64,000 bases of DNA, from contig CAZUGV010000001.1 in the NCBI GenBank assembly GCA_964620425.1, positions 372,001-436,000 on the forward strand, in the 5' to 3' direction. Made by a program: the position numbers and the translations under genes. This DNA is from DASXUG01 sp964620425. GTDB taxonomy: Bacteria; Pseudomonadota; Gammaproteobacteria; Burkholderiales; Methylophilaceae. The notes beneath the pieces were generated by a model. That model did no database searches and had not been told where the DNA came from. It saw nothing but the letters and a program-made list of their open reading frames with translations. This document shows, in pieces, positions 1-8,663 of the stretch (position 1 is the stretch's first letter; each line of letters starts with the position of its first letter).

Positions 1-1365
1 GTGCACCACGCCAAAGCAATAGAGCACCGAGTTAAAATGAGTTGGAAATGGTCTGGGTCCTTTTTCTGTCAAAAGGAGAGTCCGACCATAGACCATATCA
101 GCACTCGTATCGAGCATCCGAGATACCATCAATTTAAGAGCTTCGGGTGAACTGAAATAGTCATCAGAATTCATCACGGCTATCAGATCCCCCGTTGCAA
201 GATCGACACCGTTGGACATACCCTCCCATACTGAACTGTCAGCCTTGGAGTGGAGAACAACGCGACCTAGATGCCCGTAGCACTCCTGAAGCATGGAGAA
301 AGTGCCATCGATAGAAGCACCATCAAGTAATACAATCTCAACCCGTTCATAGGTTTGATTTAGCACCGATGTTATGGCTTGATCAAAGCTCTCAGCTCTT
401 CCAGAAGAAATCAGGTTCTTTACAATCATGACAACAGAAATTAGCGGTGAGGCTGTAAGCACTTCACAGTCGTACGTAACGCTTTTACGAGCAAAAAATC
501 CGCGCGCATAGTTTAGATAATCTGTGTCGACATATTTGTCGTACCCATGAATCCCCGTTGGGGGCGTCAACCCCAAAAGTTCTTTTTGAAGCAAGGAATA
601 GTTCACCTCACAGGCAAACTTTGAAGCTTTACGACTAGGAGGAATAGTGAAGCAATTGGCACATAACGGTACAATGACGGTGAAAAAAACATCCTCATAA
701 ATGTTGTACTTCTGGCACGTCGCCCGCCAATCCTGTGACAGTTCACTTAACAGCCTTAGCAGGATGAGAATAAACCCCCACTGACGGTTGCGCGCCAGAA
801 ACCAGATTGACTGGCCAATGCGCCAAGGACTGAGTCCTGGTTTGAAATTCTCTAGGACACGGATACAACCTTTCACCCGCCGTAGACTCAACCCTCCATT
901 GCCACCAAATGGCGCCATACGGCTCAGAAAGTGAGTGTTGGCAAGGGGTGGCAGGAAAAGGGGCGCACCGATGAAGTCATACCCCAAGTCCATCCAGTAG
1001 GCCAAGTTGTCATCAAAGATCCAGGCATCGAGATGACAAATGAGAATGTACTCGAACTCACGATATAGCGAGTAAAAAGCGGGGTCGGTTCCCATCCGAT
1101 TTACAGCAGTTGAGCTACCGAAGTACTCAGCCGACACTTGCCTCACGGTACCTTGTATGTCATGTTCTAGGAAAAAAGCCTCATACCACAAACGGCTACA
1201 AGTCTCTGGCAGGATGACCTCTAATGGATAACCCCTCAGAATATAAGCGTTGTGTCTCAGCGTCGCTGCCAGTTCCTCATTTAGTTGCTCTAGATGCGTG
1301 GGTACCACAACAACAAGGCGGCTCCGATTTTGGGGATGCGTAATTTCAAAGTTAGTGGCTGTCAT
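1..1365 (-). CDS. DUF5672 - glycosyltransferase family 2 fusion protein (C-terminus cut by window edge)
   Basis: An open frame runs from an ATG at 1365 to the left edge (455 codons) without a stop. The first half reads like a DUF5672 protein: YILICHLDAWIF near residue 110, GYDFIGAP, GGNGGLSLRR near 165, then YEDVFF and TGIHGYD. Around residue 310 a GT2 fold begins: LISVVMIVKN, VEIVLLDGAS, then AVMNSDDYF where the DxD-like metal motif belongs. The product is probably a cytoplasmic glycosyltransferase with two catalytic modules, adding sugars to the surface glycan. The start is uncertain: a GTG lies two codons upstream, and no clear ribosome site is visible. It follows the preceding glycosyltransferase-like gene by 46 bases, so it is probably the promoter-distal member of the same operon. 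Confidence 0.85.
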   Translation of the reverse strand, partial: MTATNFEITHPQNRSRLVVVVPTHLEQLNEELAATLRHNAYILRGYPLEVILPETCSRLWYEAFFLEHDIQGTVRQVSAEYFGSSTAVNRMGTDPAFYSLYREFEYILICHLDAWIFDDNLAYWMDLGYDFIGAPLFLPPLANTHFLSRMAPFGGNGGLSLRRVKGCIRVLENFKPGLSPWRIGQSIWFLARNRQWGFILILLRLLSELSQDWRATCQKYNIYEDVFFTVIVPLCANCFTIPPSRKASKFACEVNYSLLQKELLGLTPPTGIHGYDKYVDTDYLNYARGFFARKSVTYDCEVLTASPLISVVMIVKNLISSGRAESFDQAITSVLNQTYERVEIVLLDGASIDGTFSMLQECYGHLGRVVLHSKADSSVWEGMSNGVDLATGDLIAVMNSDDYFSSPEALKLMVSRMLDTSADMVYGRTLLLTEKGPRPFPTHFNSVLYCFGVVH

Positions 1366-1411
1366 CGTCACATTAAGGTATTCATTAGAAATTTGGGGAC
1401 GGACAGAACCA

Positions 1412-2407
1412 TCACCGCCAAGGCAGAAAGTGAGAAAACATTTGAGTAAGAACAATGCGCAGGCGCATGAGTGTACACACCTTGCAGAACAGTGTATATG
1501 ATTTTGCCCATAATCCCAGCTTCACGATTATCGATGATTGCAGGTAAATCCGAGTTTGGTTATCGGCAAGCAGTAAGTTAGCCTGCCTGCCAGAGCGAAA
1601 GAGACCCGCGCGCCACAACTGATGGGGCAGCACCTCCCCCTTGTTTCCAACTACCAAGACTTGACGACCCGAGGCAGAAATATGCCGCGTTAGCGACAAC
1701 TTCCCCGATTCAAACTGATATGCATCAACCTTTCTTTCTAGGGTTCTATTAGCGATTGCCTCCAAGAAATCTTGCTTAGCTAACATGAAGCCATTGGTCC
1801 GAACGTGGAAGTTTGGGTAGTCTGGAAAGTTCGGCAAATAGGGAGAAAGCGTTTCCAAGTTAGCTGTACAACCAACCAGACCGACTTGGCAATTCGAAGT
1901 GAACGCATCATACACCTTGTCCAGCCAACCTGAGTGCAAAGGTTCGGAGTGCGTATTCATGAAATAAACAACCTGCTCTTCGATTCGTTGCGCAGCCTTG
2001 CGATAAGCCTCGAGATCGAAACCATTGTCATCGATATCAATGTAATGTGGCTTTAGATCTTGAAACAACGCATATTCGGCATGCAGTTGTTCCTTTGCAA
2101 AGCCTTTGTTCACTACATAAAGCTGGTGCGGTATCCTGGGATAAAAATGCGAATACGCCTTAATAAAGCGCGCACGACCCTGTTTTTCGGTTTCAGTTAC
2201 GGCGCGATTAAGGTAAACAACTGCGAGGGCTGGTAGTGGTATTTCAACTGACCCTGTTATTGAATTTGTATTCTTTGTCGACGTATTTATGCAGCTAAGC
2301 TTCACATCTCGGAATACCTCGGAGCCAACACTACGGCTAACCGCGGTATTGAACGAACTCAAATCGCCACAATCAAGGCTATATATTCTGGTTCGTAAAA
2401 TACTCAT
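1412..2407 (-). CDS. glycosyltransferase-like protein of unknown specificity
   Basis: A 331-residue protein that I do not recognise as a named family. Visible features are PALAVVYLNRA near residue 60, FIKAYSHFYPRIPHQLYVV near 83, PHYIDIDDNGFDLEAYR with an acidic cluster near 120, VYFMNTHSEPLHSGWLDKVY near 147, VGLVGCTAN, and FHVRTNGFMLAK near 200. This order (strand, acidic motif, statement of a residue window, then a glycine-rich turn) resembles a GT-A type glycosyltransferase, but the usual GT2 N-terminal motif is absent. It overlaps the upstream GT2 gene by 29 bases and precedes the DUF5672-GT2 gene, so a role in glycan assembly is inferred from position. No signal peptide is seen; a hydrophobic stretch near residues 292-310 could touch the membrane. 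Confidence 0.75.
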   Translation of the reverse strand: MSILRTRIYSLDCGDLSSFNTAVSRSVGSEVFRDVKLSCINTSTKNTNSITGSVEIPLPALAVVYLNRAVTETEKQGRARFIKAYSHFYPRIPHQLYVVNKGFAKEQLHAEYALFQDLKPHYIDIDDNGFDLEAYRKAAQRIEEQVVYFMNTHSEPLHSGWLDKVYDAFTSNCQVGLVGCTANLETLSPYLPNFPDYPNFHVRTNGFMLAKQDFLEAIANRTLERKVDAYQFESGKLSLTRHISASGRQVLVVGNKGEVLPHQLWRAGLFRSGRQANLLLADNQTRIYLQSSIIVKLGLWAKSYTLFCKVCTLMRLRIVLTQMFSHFLPWR

Positions 2408-3548
2408 AGACCTGCATCATGTTTGTAAATCGCCCTAGAGTGGCTGGCATATGGCAAGATGGATGCGATTGAGCACGCAGCATAATCTTGTCTGCTAATC
2501 TTGCGCGCAGACGGCTCGTCAAAATAAAGTTTGCCAATAATACGGGCCATAGAAACTTGATACGCTCCCTCCAGGTGGTCTTTACATGAAGTGCAGGCAT
2601 AAAAAGATCATGCCAGCGACTCTTGCGTAGCGCTTTTGCGAGCAGAAAACGAATCTGAAGTTCACGGTATCTTGATTGATTAGTCTTGCATCCAAAGCGA
2701 ATTGCGAATACTTCCATTGCCATGAGCCAACAGGTGTTCATGTCGGTGCCGGGAAGTACAACCCGATCCAAATACGCTAACTCCGGATCAGCCTGCATAT
2801 TTTCTAAAAACGCCGTTCCCTTCGATTCCTGATCATTGAAGTAATAGTAGCCAAACGATTTGGGGCTGATCCCAATAGCGACCATTGGCCAAGGTACTAC
2901 AAGAATATTTTTCGACAGGTGCAAAAGCGCGTTTGCAGCGTAATAGTCTGGATATGGCGATTGGTAGAACGAGCCATAAGCTTGTAAACTATGCACCATA
3001 GCGCGGCTCACCAAAAAGAACTGCATGTTGTAGTCAAACTTCACACGAAAATCTAGCGATGCATCAACATATGCACGGGCATCATCTTGATCCAGTATGA
3101 AAGGCACTTTTGAACCTTTGAAAATACTGCGCTTCTCGTAGCTTTTAACAAATCCTTCTGGTGCAGCGACTATTACACCTGGGTACGCATATAGCAATGA
3201 GCAAGTATACAAGACTTCTGGGTGCTGATACGTATCAATCAGTTCGCACGCCGACGAAAAATAGCCGGGTAATAGACCATCGTCATCGCCCAACATGATG
3301 ATGTAATCACCTGTGCATCGCGAAAGCGCTAGATTCCAGTTTTCCGTAACTGGAATGAGGGTATCGGAACGAAGGTAGACAATACGATTGTCCGCAAGGG
3401 AATTGATGAAACCTCGAATGTCCTCATCCGAGTTGTTATCTGACACTACAATTTCCCAGTTTTCATAATCTTGGCGCCGTACGGTCTCGATAGCGAAGCG
3501 CAAAAGTTCAAGTCTGTTTCGAGTCGGCAACAAAACCGAAAATTTCAT
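2379..3548 (-). CDS. glycosyltransferase family 2 protein
   Basis: A 389-residue GT2 enzyme expected to transfer a sugar from a nucleotide donor to the growing glycan on the inner face of the membrane. The N-terminus is the classic GT-A start, KFSVLLPTRNRLELLRFAI. It is followed by WEIVVSDNNSDED near residue 31 and the metal-binding triad in DYIIMLGDDDGLLPGYF (Asp 88-90). The C-terminal part (about 290-389) is basic and resembles membrane-associated tails of other GT2 enzymes. The start overlaps the stop of the methyltransferase gene upstream by four bases (ATGA), and its own 3' end overlaps the next gene by 29 bases, so the genes are translationally coupled. Donor and acceptor cannot be told from sequence. 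Confidence 0.9.
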   Translation of the reverse strand: MKFSVLLPTRNRLELLRFAIETVRRQDYENWEIVVSDNNSDEDIRGFINSLADNRIVYLRSDTLIPVTENWNLALSRCTGDYIIMLGDDDGLLPGYFSSACELIDTYQHPEVLYTCSLLYAYPGVIVAAPEGFVKSYEKRSIFKGSKVPFILDQDDARAYVDASLDFRVKFDYNMQFFLVSRAMVHSLQAYGSFYQSPYPDYYAANALLHLSKNILVVPWPMVAIGISPKSFGYYYFNDQESKGTAFLENMQADPELAYLDRVVLPGTDMNTCWLMAMEVFAIRFGCKTNQSRYRELQIRFLLAKALRKSRWHDLFMPALHVKTTWRERIKFLWPVLLANFILTSRLRARLADKIMLRAQSHPSCHMPATLGRFTNMMQVYEYFTNQNI

Positions 3549-4435
3549 GATTCAGCTTTCCGAAAAACCAAGGTATACGCGCTACCTTTTCCTTCAGCTC
3601 TATCGAATCTATCAAATACTTTCGCCACTTTACGGCCAAAAGCATGTAAATAGCGGTTAATTCTGGGTCTTGAATTTAAATTGGAAAAGAAAAATTCCCA
3701 GCCAAAAGTGTTCCAGCCTAAGCCACCCTCATCGTTTGTAGTATTAAGTTCAAGCTTCACACCTAAAGACTCAAGTCTGTTGATTATTAACTGAGATGGT
3801 ATCAACATTACGTGTCTTGGTGCATCCACATGTGGCCAATATCGCCCTAGAACTTTAAATTGAAAAGCATAAGGATTAGGTGCAGCTATTACTAGAACTC
3901 CTCCTGGTTTAAGGCTTGTGACAATTGCATCAAGCGTTTCCCACGGATTTGGCAAATGCTCTATAACATGCCAAAGCGCTATCACATCATAAGGCGGTAA
4001 TTTTTTTAGAGCGCCACATGTATCTGCAGTATTAACAGTTGGGATTTGAGCAACTTCATTCAAAAATTGACTGCATCTGGCATCCATTTCTATTGCTTCA
4101 GCTTCAAACCCAGAGCATTTGGCAAGATAAGTGAAGCATCCCATTGACGGTCCAATTTCAAGCAACCTCCCTTTTTTAACAAAACGCTGAATTATCTCTA
4201 TTTTGTATTTTTCATGTGCAAATCCTGCCTTCAAGAAATCTACAGAGCCAGGAACAAAATAATAAGTTTGTGGATAATAATCCCCAAGATTTATTGGCAC
4301 TGGATCTATAAAAATCAGAGCACAACTAGCACACTGATAATGACTAAAAACTTCATCAGTTATCTTTCTGTTGTAGTCTTTACTTTTAAAAAGTAAATTT
4401 GATTGATTACCGCAATACGAGCATTTTTTTTTCAT
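3545..4435 (-). CDS. zinc-ribbon class I SAM-dependent methyltransferase
   Basis: A 296-residue methyltransferase of the Methyltransf_23/11 type. Two cysteine pairs at the N-terminus (CSYC at residues 5-8 and CASC at 35-38) form a probable zinc ribbon. The SAM-binding loop is RLLEIGPSMGCFTYLAK near residue 91, followed by the acidic residue in AEAIEMD and the later motif YDVIALWHVIEHL near 150. It lies between sugar-modifying genes and glycosyltransferases, so the target is probably a sugar of the surface polysaccharide. A role in capping the finished chain, which the neighbouring Wzt carbohydrate-binding domain could recognise, is possible but only inferred. The gene is clearly AT-rich compared with the glycosyltransferases downstream of it. 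Confidence 0.88.
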   Translation of the reverse strand: MKKKCSYCGNQSNLLFKSKDYNRKITDEVFSHYQCASCALIFIDPVPINLGDYYPQTYYFVPGSVDFLKAGFAHEKYKIEIIQRFVKKGRLLEIGPSMGCFTYLAKCSGFEAEAIEMDARCSQFLNEVAQIPTVNTADTCGALKKLPPYDVIALWHVIEHLPNPWETLDAIVTSLKPGGVLVIAAPNPYAFQFKVLGRYWPHVDAPRHVMLIPSQLIINRLESLGVKLELNTTNDEGGLGWNTFGWEFFFSNLNSRPRINRYLHAFGRKVAKVFDRFDRAEGKGSAYTLVFRKAES

Positions 4436-4445
4436 ATATAACTGT

Positions 4446-5303
4446 TTAATATTTCAATTTTAGATATCTGCCAAGAGCATCACGCCAGTGTGGCAACTCT
4501 ATTCCCAAAGAACTCGCTTTTGTGTTTGCTAGAGCAGAGTATAACGGCCTCCTCATATCGCCTGTCAGTCCACCTCGATCGACTGGCAATACTTTGGTTT
4601 TTAATCCAAGCAATTCGTAGATTGCCTTTGTAAATTCAAACCAAGTACATTCACCTTGATTTACCAGGTGATATATTTCTGATTTGCGTTCGGGCTGCTC
4701 AATTAGTTTTAAAACTGCAATTGCTAAATCATCTGTAAATGTTGGGCAAACCACCTGATCACAACCCATTTCAATTTGTGCACTCTTTTTTGCGTCAGCT
4801 ATACGCTTGTCTACAAAGTTTCCACCTTTAGAAGCCGCTCCGCTTAAGCCATATAGGCCGCAGGTTCTTATTATAATCAAATTTTCTGGCGCAACAGCCA
4901 TTACTGCGTGCTCTCCAGCCAATCTTGAAATACCGTACATCTGTAGTGGTTTAGGGCAATCAGTTTCAAGGTATGGCGTGTTCTTATCTCCGCCAAATAC
5001 ATAATCCGTGCTAAAAGTAACAAATAAAACATTGGCTTTTTTACAGGTCAAGGCTAGTTTTTGTAAAGCTACTGCGTTTACTGCAAACGCTTTTTGCGGC
5101 TCTTCCTCGCATTGAGGTACATTATGAAAAGCAGCCGTGTTGATGACAACATCTGGTTTAAATTCATCTAAAGCTTTTTCAATTGACTGTTGGTTCTCAA
5201 TGTCTAGATCAGCTCGCTCTGGAGCAAATATTTCATGATAGATATTTGCAGTCAATATACTTGTTCCGAGCTGTCCAGTTTTACCTATAAGTAGCATTCT
5301 CAA
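4446..5303 (-). CDS. RmlD-like sugar-nucleotide reductase (SDR family)
   Basis: A 285-residue extended short-chain dehydrogenase of the RfbD/RmlD group. It has the NAD(P) loop LLIGKTGQLG at residues 4-13, the strand DVVINTAAFHNVPQCE near 51, FSTDYVFGG near 97, and the active-site region YGISRLAGE with Tyr123. The usual catalytic lysine, four residues after the tyrosine, is Arg127 here; the canonical RfbD at 13680-14582 has YGKTK. It is the second RmlD-type gene in the cluster and the likely 4-keto reductase of the CDP-sugar branch. The start is a TTG with GGGGAG six bases upstream, and the MRMLLIG beginning matches the family; an ATG lies two codons downstream. Confidence 0.85.
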   Translation of the reverse strand: MRMLLIGKTGQLGTSILTANIYHEIFAPERADLDIENQQSIEKALDEFKPDVVINTAAFHNVPQCEEEPQKAFAVNAVALQKLALTCKKANVLFVTFSTDYVFGGDKNTPYLETDCPKPLQMYGISRLAGEHAVMAVAPENLIIIRTCGLYGLSGAASKGGNFVDKRIADAKKSAQIEMGCDQVVCPTFTDDLAIAVLKLIEQPERKSEIYHLVNQGECTWFEFTKAIYELLGLKTKVLPVDRGGLTGDMRRPLYSALANTKASSLGIELPHWRDALGRYLKLKY

Positions 5304-5315
5304 GATAAGCTCCCC

Positions 5316-6596
5316 TTACATTTTTTCAATTTCCCATTCAAGATAGGGTCTGACTGCGCCTGGGATTGGTATGCCAGTTTCAGGCCTTGTTGAAACACCT
5401 TCTAATGGATCATGTACGTTAAAAGATAGGCAACTTTCTTCATAAAAATGTATTTTGACTCTTGGATAATATGATGAAACTGCAAGCCCAATAAAATAAG
5501 TAGTCGCATTTAAAAAATTCGGAGGAATGAAACAGCGTGAAACATATACACCTTTTTTAAGTTTTCTATTTGTAGTGTCGTGACAATAAAATGCACAAAC
5601 GCCATCAGCGGTAAAACAATTATAATTGGGTACAAATTCTATATCAGTATCCTGCAGTATTTCAAAACACATCTCAATTACAACTTGCTCTGAAATTCCA
5701 ACTTCAATTGCCCCATCATTTTCTGAATTAAATGTTTTAATGGAAGCTGAAAGCAATCTTGCTAAGTCATCACCAGGAAACTTGTTTGTATATTTAACCA
5801 TCGCAGGGGATGCAAGGCCATTGCTATAATAGTGAAGTATAGTTTCAGATGCATTTCCATCAGCTACAATTTTTCCACTACTCATTTCGATTACACGACT
5901 GCACATTGAGGCAACTGTAGCCATGCTGTGACTAACAAATATTATTGTTCTACCAGACTTACTGGCATCCTCCATTTTGCCAAGACATTTTTTTTGAAAT
6001 CGTGAATCTCCAACAGCAAGAACTTCATCAATTATCAGAATCTCTGGCTCTAGGCTAGATGCCACCGCAAAAGCTAACCTTACATACATACCGCTTGAAT
6101 AATGCTTAACAGGTGTATCCAAAAACTTGTCAACTTCGGCGAACGCAACTATTTCATCAAATTTCTGAAAAATTTCAATTTTACTCATACCTAATATGGC
6201 ACCATTTAAGTAAATATTCTCACGCCCACTCAATTCCGGGTGAAAGCCTGTACCAACTTCTAACAAACTGGAAACTCTACCCCTCAGCGTCACACGACCT
6301 CTTGTTGGCTCTATAATTCTTGATATTACTTTTAGTAGCGTGGATTTGCCTGCACCATTTCGTCCGATAATGCCTAAGCGCTCTCCTTGTTGAATTTCAA
6401 GATTAACTCCATTAAGTGCCCAAAACTCTTCTTCTTTGGTTTGTTGTTCGGAGTAGCCCATCGGATTTTTAAATCTATCAACAACTCGTTTAGCAGTATT
6501 TGTTAACTCATCTCGTAATGAACCATAACGTTTGTTAGAGTTATGCCTTAGTATGTATTTTTTTTGGAGATTTTCTATTGAAATAATGGCTGTCAT
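5316..6596 (-). CDS. wzt: polysaccharide ABC exporter ATP-binding protein with C-terminal carbohydrate-binding domain
   Basis: A 426-residue ATPase of the Wzt/TagH type that powers export of lipid-linked polysaccharide across the inner membrane. The ATPase part has Walker A GRNGAGKST near residue 79, the signature HYSSGMYVRLAFA, and Walker B ILIIDEVLAVGD followed by the switch histidine in FVSHS. After about residue 255 comes a beta-rich region typical of the Wzt C-terminal domain, which in other bacteria recognises the end modification of the chain. The ATG at 6596 (MTAIISIENL) is preferred: it starts eight bases after the permease stop, whereas a longer frame from 6653 would overlap the permease. 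Partner of the permease just upstream. Confidence 0.92.
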   Translation of the reverse strand: MTAIISIENLQKKYILRHNSNKRYGSLRDELTNTAKRVVDRFKNPMGYSEQQTKEEEFWALNGVNLEIQQGERLGIIGRNGAGKSTLLKVISRIIEPTRGRVTLRGRVSSLLEVGTGFHPELSGRENIYLNGAILGMSKIEIFQKFDEIVAFAEVDKFLDTPVKHYSSGMYVRLAFAVASSLEPEILIIDEVLAVGDSRFQKKCLGKMEDASKSGRTIIFVSHSMATVASMCSRVIEMSSGKIVADGNASETILHYYSNGLASPAMVKYTNKFPGDDLARLLSASIKTFNSENDGAIEVGISEQVVIEMCFEILQDTDIEFVPNYNCFTADGVCAFYCHDTTNRKLKKGVYVSRCFIPPNFLNATTYFIGLAVSSYYPRVKIHFYEESCLSFNVHDPLEGVSTRPETGIPIPGAVRPYLEWEIEKM

Positions 6597-6603
6597 AATT
6601 TTA

Positions 6604-7437
6604 TCAAATCGTATCTGCAAAACTTTTTTCAGTTGCTCTAAAGTATCGAACACCAGAAAGAGTAATTAAAAGTACCACTACAATAGAAACAACAACTCCT
6701 TGAATATTTAATGGAACACTAGTGCCAGTTATCGACCATCTAAATCCATCAATAATCCCAACCATAGGATTGAGTGCATACAGTAATTTCCATTTCTCTG
6801 GAACAATATTGCTAGTAAATGCAACGGGGGAAACATAAAGCCCAAATTGAATTACAAATGGCACAATATAGCGAATATCTCGATATTTAACATTCAGTGC
6901 TGCCACCCATAATCCAGCGCCTATGGCTCCAAAAATCATGAGTAGAATAAAAAATGGCAAGAGTATTATTTTTTCATTAGGTGTAACACCATACCAAAAC
7001 ATCAAAATAACTAATAAAGCGCCAGAAATCATAAAATCCACAAAACTTACAATCACTGAACTCAACGGCACTATTAACCTTGGGAAATACACCTTAGAAA
7101 CAATATTTGCATTTCCCACCAAACTATTTCCAGCTTCCGAAAATGCACTTGCAAAGAAAAGCCACGGCAACATTCCCGACAAGACTAAGACAGGATAAGG
7201 AACCCCTTCAGATGGAAGTTTTGCAAGTTTTCCAAAAACAAATACAAAAACCAGCATGGTGAGCAATGGCTTAATAACAGACCATAAAACACCAATAACT
7301 GTTTGCTTGTATCTAACCAAGACATCACGCCATGCCAAAAAGTAAAATAGCTCTCGATAGCGCCAAAGATCTTTCCAATAAGCCGATTCAGTGCACCCTG
7401 CTTCAATAACTACAATATGTTTACTTAAATTACTCAC
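6604..7437 (-). CDS. wzm: polysaccharide ABC exporter permease
   Basis: An ABC-2 type permease of the Wzm/TagG family, about 277 residues. It starts with the amphipathic ELFYFLAWRDVLVRYKQTVIG segment characteristic of the family. Six hydrophobic segments follow, among them PLLTMLVFVFVFG, LVLSGMLPWLFFASA, FVDFMISGALLVILMF, LLPFFILLMIFGAIGA, FVIQFGLYVSPVAF and VVVSIVVVLLITLSG. It forms the export channel with Wzt. I place the start at a GTG at 7437 that overlaps the stop of the upstream methyltransferase (GTGA), which matches the coupling seen through this operon. A frame open to 7485 would overlap that gene by 52 bases. Confidence 0.9.
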   Translation of the reverse strand: MSNLSKHIVVIEAGCTESAYWKDLWRYRELFYFLAWRDVLVRYKQTVIGVLWSVIKPLLTMLVFVFVFGKLAKLPSEGVPYPVLVLSGMLPWLFFASAFSEAGNSLVGNANIVSKVYFPRLIVPLSSVIVSFVDFMISGALLVILMFWYGVTPNEKIILLPFFILLMIFGAIGAGLWVAALNVKYRDIRYIVPFVIQFGLYVSPVAFTSNIVPEKWKLLYALNPMVGIIDGFRWSITGTSVPLNIQGVVVSIVVVLLITLSGVRYFRATEKSFADTI

Positions 7438-8663
7438 GCAGCTATCTTTAATGAAGGAACCGCAGTTACAAATTGTCCACCCCAATCACGAATATAAGCC
7501 AATTGCGAAATCACTTCTTCACGCAAATTCCAAGGCAAAATTACTACATAATCTGGTTTAGATTGTTTTAAATGAACTTCATCGACTATTGGTATACGAC
7601 ATCCAGGTAGAAATTTATTCTGCTTGGCGGGATTAAGGTCTACCACATATGGTAACAAATCTGAACGCACGCCAGCATAATTTAATAAAGTATTACCTTT
7701 TGCAGCTGCGCCATATCCTGCGACGGTTTTACCTGAATTACTTGCTTCTATTAAGAAAGCAACAAAATCATTTTTCACTTTGTTTGCTTTAGCCTGAAAG
7801 CCCTCATAAAAAGTTTGAGTTGAAACGCCAGCTCCATCTTCCTTTTTGAGAAGGGCCATTACATTAGCGCTAATTTCACGCTTCCCTAAATCAGCCCGCT
7901 GTGCATAGACACGTAAGCTACCTCCATGAGTTGGCAACTCCTCCACATCAAACACATTTAATCCATTTGCTTCAAACACATGTTTAACTGCTGTTAATGA
8001 AAGATAGGAATAATGCTCATGGTAAATCGTGTCAAATTGACTTTCTGTTACCATATTCAACAAATGAGGAAATTCAAATGTTGATACGCCTGCAGGTTTT
8101 AGTAGCACTGCAAATCCACTCACAAAATCATTGATGTCTGGCACGTGGGCAAGAACGTTATTTGCGGCTGTAAGATCCGCTTGCTTACATTGTGCTATAA
8201 GTTTATGAGCTAGATTTACTCCGAAAAACTCTTCAACAATCTCAATACCTTTTGCCCGCGCTGCATCAGCCGTACTTTTTGTTGGCTCAATACCAAGGCA
8301 TGGAATGCCACGTGCTTTCGCATATTGCAATAAATAACCATCATTCGCTGCAATTTCAACAATATGTGAGTTTGCATCTAACTCAAAACGCTTCGACATG
8401 TCTTCAATATACTTTTCAGCATGCTTTAACCATGTTGTTGAAAAAGAACTGAAATAGGCATAATCAGCATCGAACAACTCTTCAGCGCCAGCATAGTCCT
8501 CAGTTTGTATTAACCAGCAATGATCACAGACAAGAACTCGAAGTGGAAAATATTTTTCTGGCCCATGAATTGTTTTACTAGTGACATATGAGTTTGATGG
8601 TGGCGATGTGCCCAAATCAATTAGCGGCAAGGTTAGTTCTGTTTGGCAATGTCTGCACTTCAT
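7434..8663 (-). CDS. sugar C-methyltransferase (TcaB9/TylC3/NovU type)
   Basis: A 409-residue three-domain sugar methyltransferase. The N-terminal zinc domain has Cys3, Cys6, Cys46 and Cys49. The SAM domain has VEIAANDGYLLQYAKARG at about 102-119. The catalytic motif YHEH lies at 214-217, the signature of enzymes that deprotonate C3 of a 4-keto sugar and methylate it. The C-terminal domain has a GYGAAAKGNTLLNY loop. Known family members make C3-branched sugars such as those of mycarose and tetronitrose. Here it sits between CDP-glucose dehydratase/epimerase genes and an RmlD-like reductase, so its substrate is probably a CDP-4-keto-6-deoxyhexose. It overlaps the epimerase upstream (ATGA) and the permease downstream (GTGA). 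Confidence 0.9.
   Translation of the reverse strand: MKCRHCQTELTLPLIDLGTSPPSNSYVTSKTIHGPEKYFPLRVLVCDHCWLIQTEDYAGAEELFDADYAYFSSFSTTWLKHAEKYIEDMSKRFELDANSHIVEIAANDGYLLQYAKARGIPCLGIEPTKSTADAARAKGIEIVEEFFGVNLAHKLIAQCKQADLTAANNVLAHVPDINDFVSGFAVLLKPAGVSTFEFPHLLNMVTESQFDTIYHEHYSYLSLTAVKHVFEANGLNVFDVEELPTHGGSLRVYAQRADLGKREISANVMALLKKEDGAGVSTQTFYEGFQAKANKVKNDFVAFLIEASNSGKTVAGYGAAAKGNTLLNYAGVRSDLLPYVVDLNPAKQNKFLPGCRIPIVDEVHLKQSKPDYVVILPWNLREEVISQLAYIRDWGGQFVTAVPSLKIAA

Noticed and set aside
1..1365. Left edge as a long stretch without a gene
   Set aside because: The minus strand is open throughout and shows DUF5672 and GT2 motifs; the frame is cut only by the window end.
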